From Chromobotia macracanthus (taxonomy: Eukaryota > Chordata > Actinopteri > Cypriniformes > Botiidae), in NCBI GenBank assembly GCA_036877525.1, contig JAZGTH010000019.1, positions 5,336,501 through 5,400,500 on the forward strand: DNA of 64,000 nucleotides, written 5' to 3'. The notes under the pieces are model-generated. The model was not told the DNA's origin. It worked only from the letters and a program-made list of their open reading frames with translations, and made no database searches. The first letter of the stretch is position 1. Every line of letters begins with the position of its first letter. Below are positions 63,566 through 64,000 of this stretch, piece after piece. Made by a program: the position numbers and the translations under genes.

Positions 63566-63619
63566 TCACTCTGACTTAATGATGTCATTGAAATTCAGAT
63601 CTGGGGCTTGTCTGCTCCT
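63566..63619 (-). CDS. Candidate last coding exon of a right-hand neighbour
   Basis: A strong acceptor (ACTCCTCCCTGCAG) precedes 18 codons reading RSRQAPDLNFNDIIKSE and a stop. In transcript orientation AATAAA signals follow (63406-63401 and 63287-63282). It would be the 3' end of a minus-strand gene entering from beyond 64000. All three frames stop soon after the acceptor, so the frame cannot be proved. Confidence 0.25.
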   Translation of the reverse strand, partial: RSRQAPDLNFNDIIKSE

Positions 63620-64000
63620 CTGCAGGGAGGAGTGTCATCTCCTGTACTCAGAATCTTCTTTAAAGAGTAATGTTGAGAAGAGTACATTACAGTGAGCACT
63701 GTGAATTAAACACTTGTTTTACAGATGGTGATTTCACACTGAGAGACCAACACAACAAATCATTTGTTAAATTCTACACTTTTCTAGGTGTCCTGTACCT
63801 CAGCTTCTGCTCTGTTCACGAAGCAGACACACACACACAAAAAAAACCTTTTAAGAATTGGAGTCACGTATTCGCAACTAATGTTCGAATAGCTGTTTTT
63901 TCGCACTAGCGGGATTGATATGTCATCTAAATGTGCTTTGTACATATCGTAAAGGCAGGACCAGTTCCAAGCCTTGTAATGGAAGGCAGCTAAAAATACA

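Noticed and set aside
1..64000. CRISPR array, operon, phage or bacterial mobile element
   Set aside because: There are no regular spaced repeats and no dense co-directional ORFs. The intron-exon structure of agpat3 and the SINE/MITE content are vertebrate.

Overview
This is a stretch of a ray-finned fish nuclear genome, probably an ostariophysan such as a cyprinid. The evidence is AT-rich DNA broken by a few CpG-rich promoter islands, very long CA/GA/TA microsatellites, GT-AG introns, tRNA-derived SINEs carrying the fish motif 'agcagacacttttatcc...aaagcgactta', and many small palindromic DNA-transposon remnants. There is no bacterial or viral gene organisation. Almost all open frames longer than 60 codons are chance or low-complexity frames.

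One gene is certain. agpat3 (lysophosphatidic acid acyltransferase 3) lies on the minus strand. Eight coding exons between 55332 and 50594 join in phase to a 377-residue protein with the NHxxxxD and EGTR acyltransferase motifs, N- and C-terminal membrane segments and a C-terminal KKEN ER-retrieval signal. Its leader probably reaches a CpG-rich promoter near 62.4-62.7 kb. Candidate leader exons are at 60072-60091, about 58749-58880, 56245-56303 and the 5' part of 55155-55391. The 58.8 kb exon contains a short open frame for a hydrophobic peptide. The 3' UTR runs left of 50594.

Layout, left to right. 1-0.76 kb: a CpG-rich island. 0.8-7.4 kb: AT-rich non-coding DNA. 7.4-9.06 kb: a large CpG island with divergent splice donors on the two strands, which looks like a bidirectional promoter. 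9.1-12.3 kb: non-coding with SINEs. 12.3-13.8 kb: another CpG island with a minus-strand donor. 13.8-46 kb: mostly non-coding, with MITE families, microsatellites and several repeat-free, higher-GC blocks that look like cis-regulatory elements, one with a perfect DR1 nuclear-receptor site. Two weak exon candidates lie here (14.46 kb plus, 20.7-20.9 kb minus). 46.04-46.38 kb: a near-perfect inverted repeat around a TA/TATG microsatellite. 46.6-47.75 kb: a candidate unrecognised two-exon plus-strand gene for a 188-residue cysteine-containing membrane protein, with its own AATAAA. 48.2-62.7 kb: agpat3. 63.2-63.6 kb: a possible last exon and poly(A) signals of a minus-strand neighbour that would enter from the right.

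The genes do not form a pathway. The best leads for something undescribed are the 46.6-47.4 kb gene, the hydrophobic leader peptide upstream of agpat3 and the inverted repeat. Splice sites were read by eye, so everything except the agpat3 coding exons needs transcript or comparative evidence.
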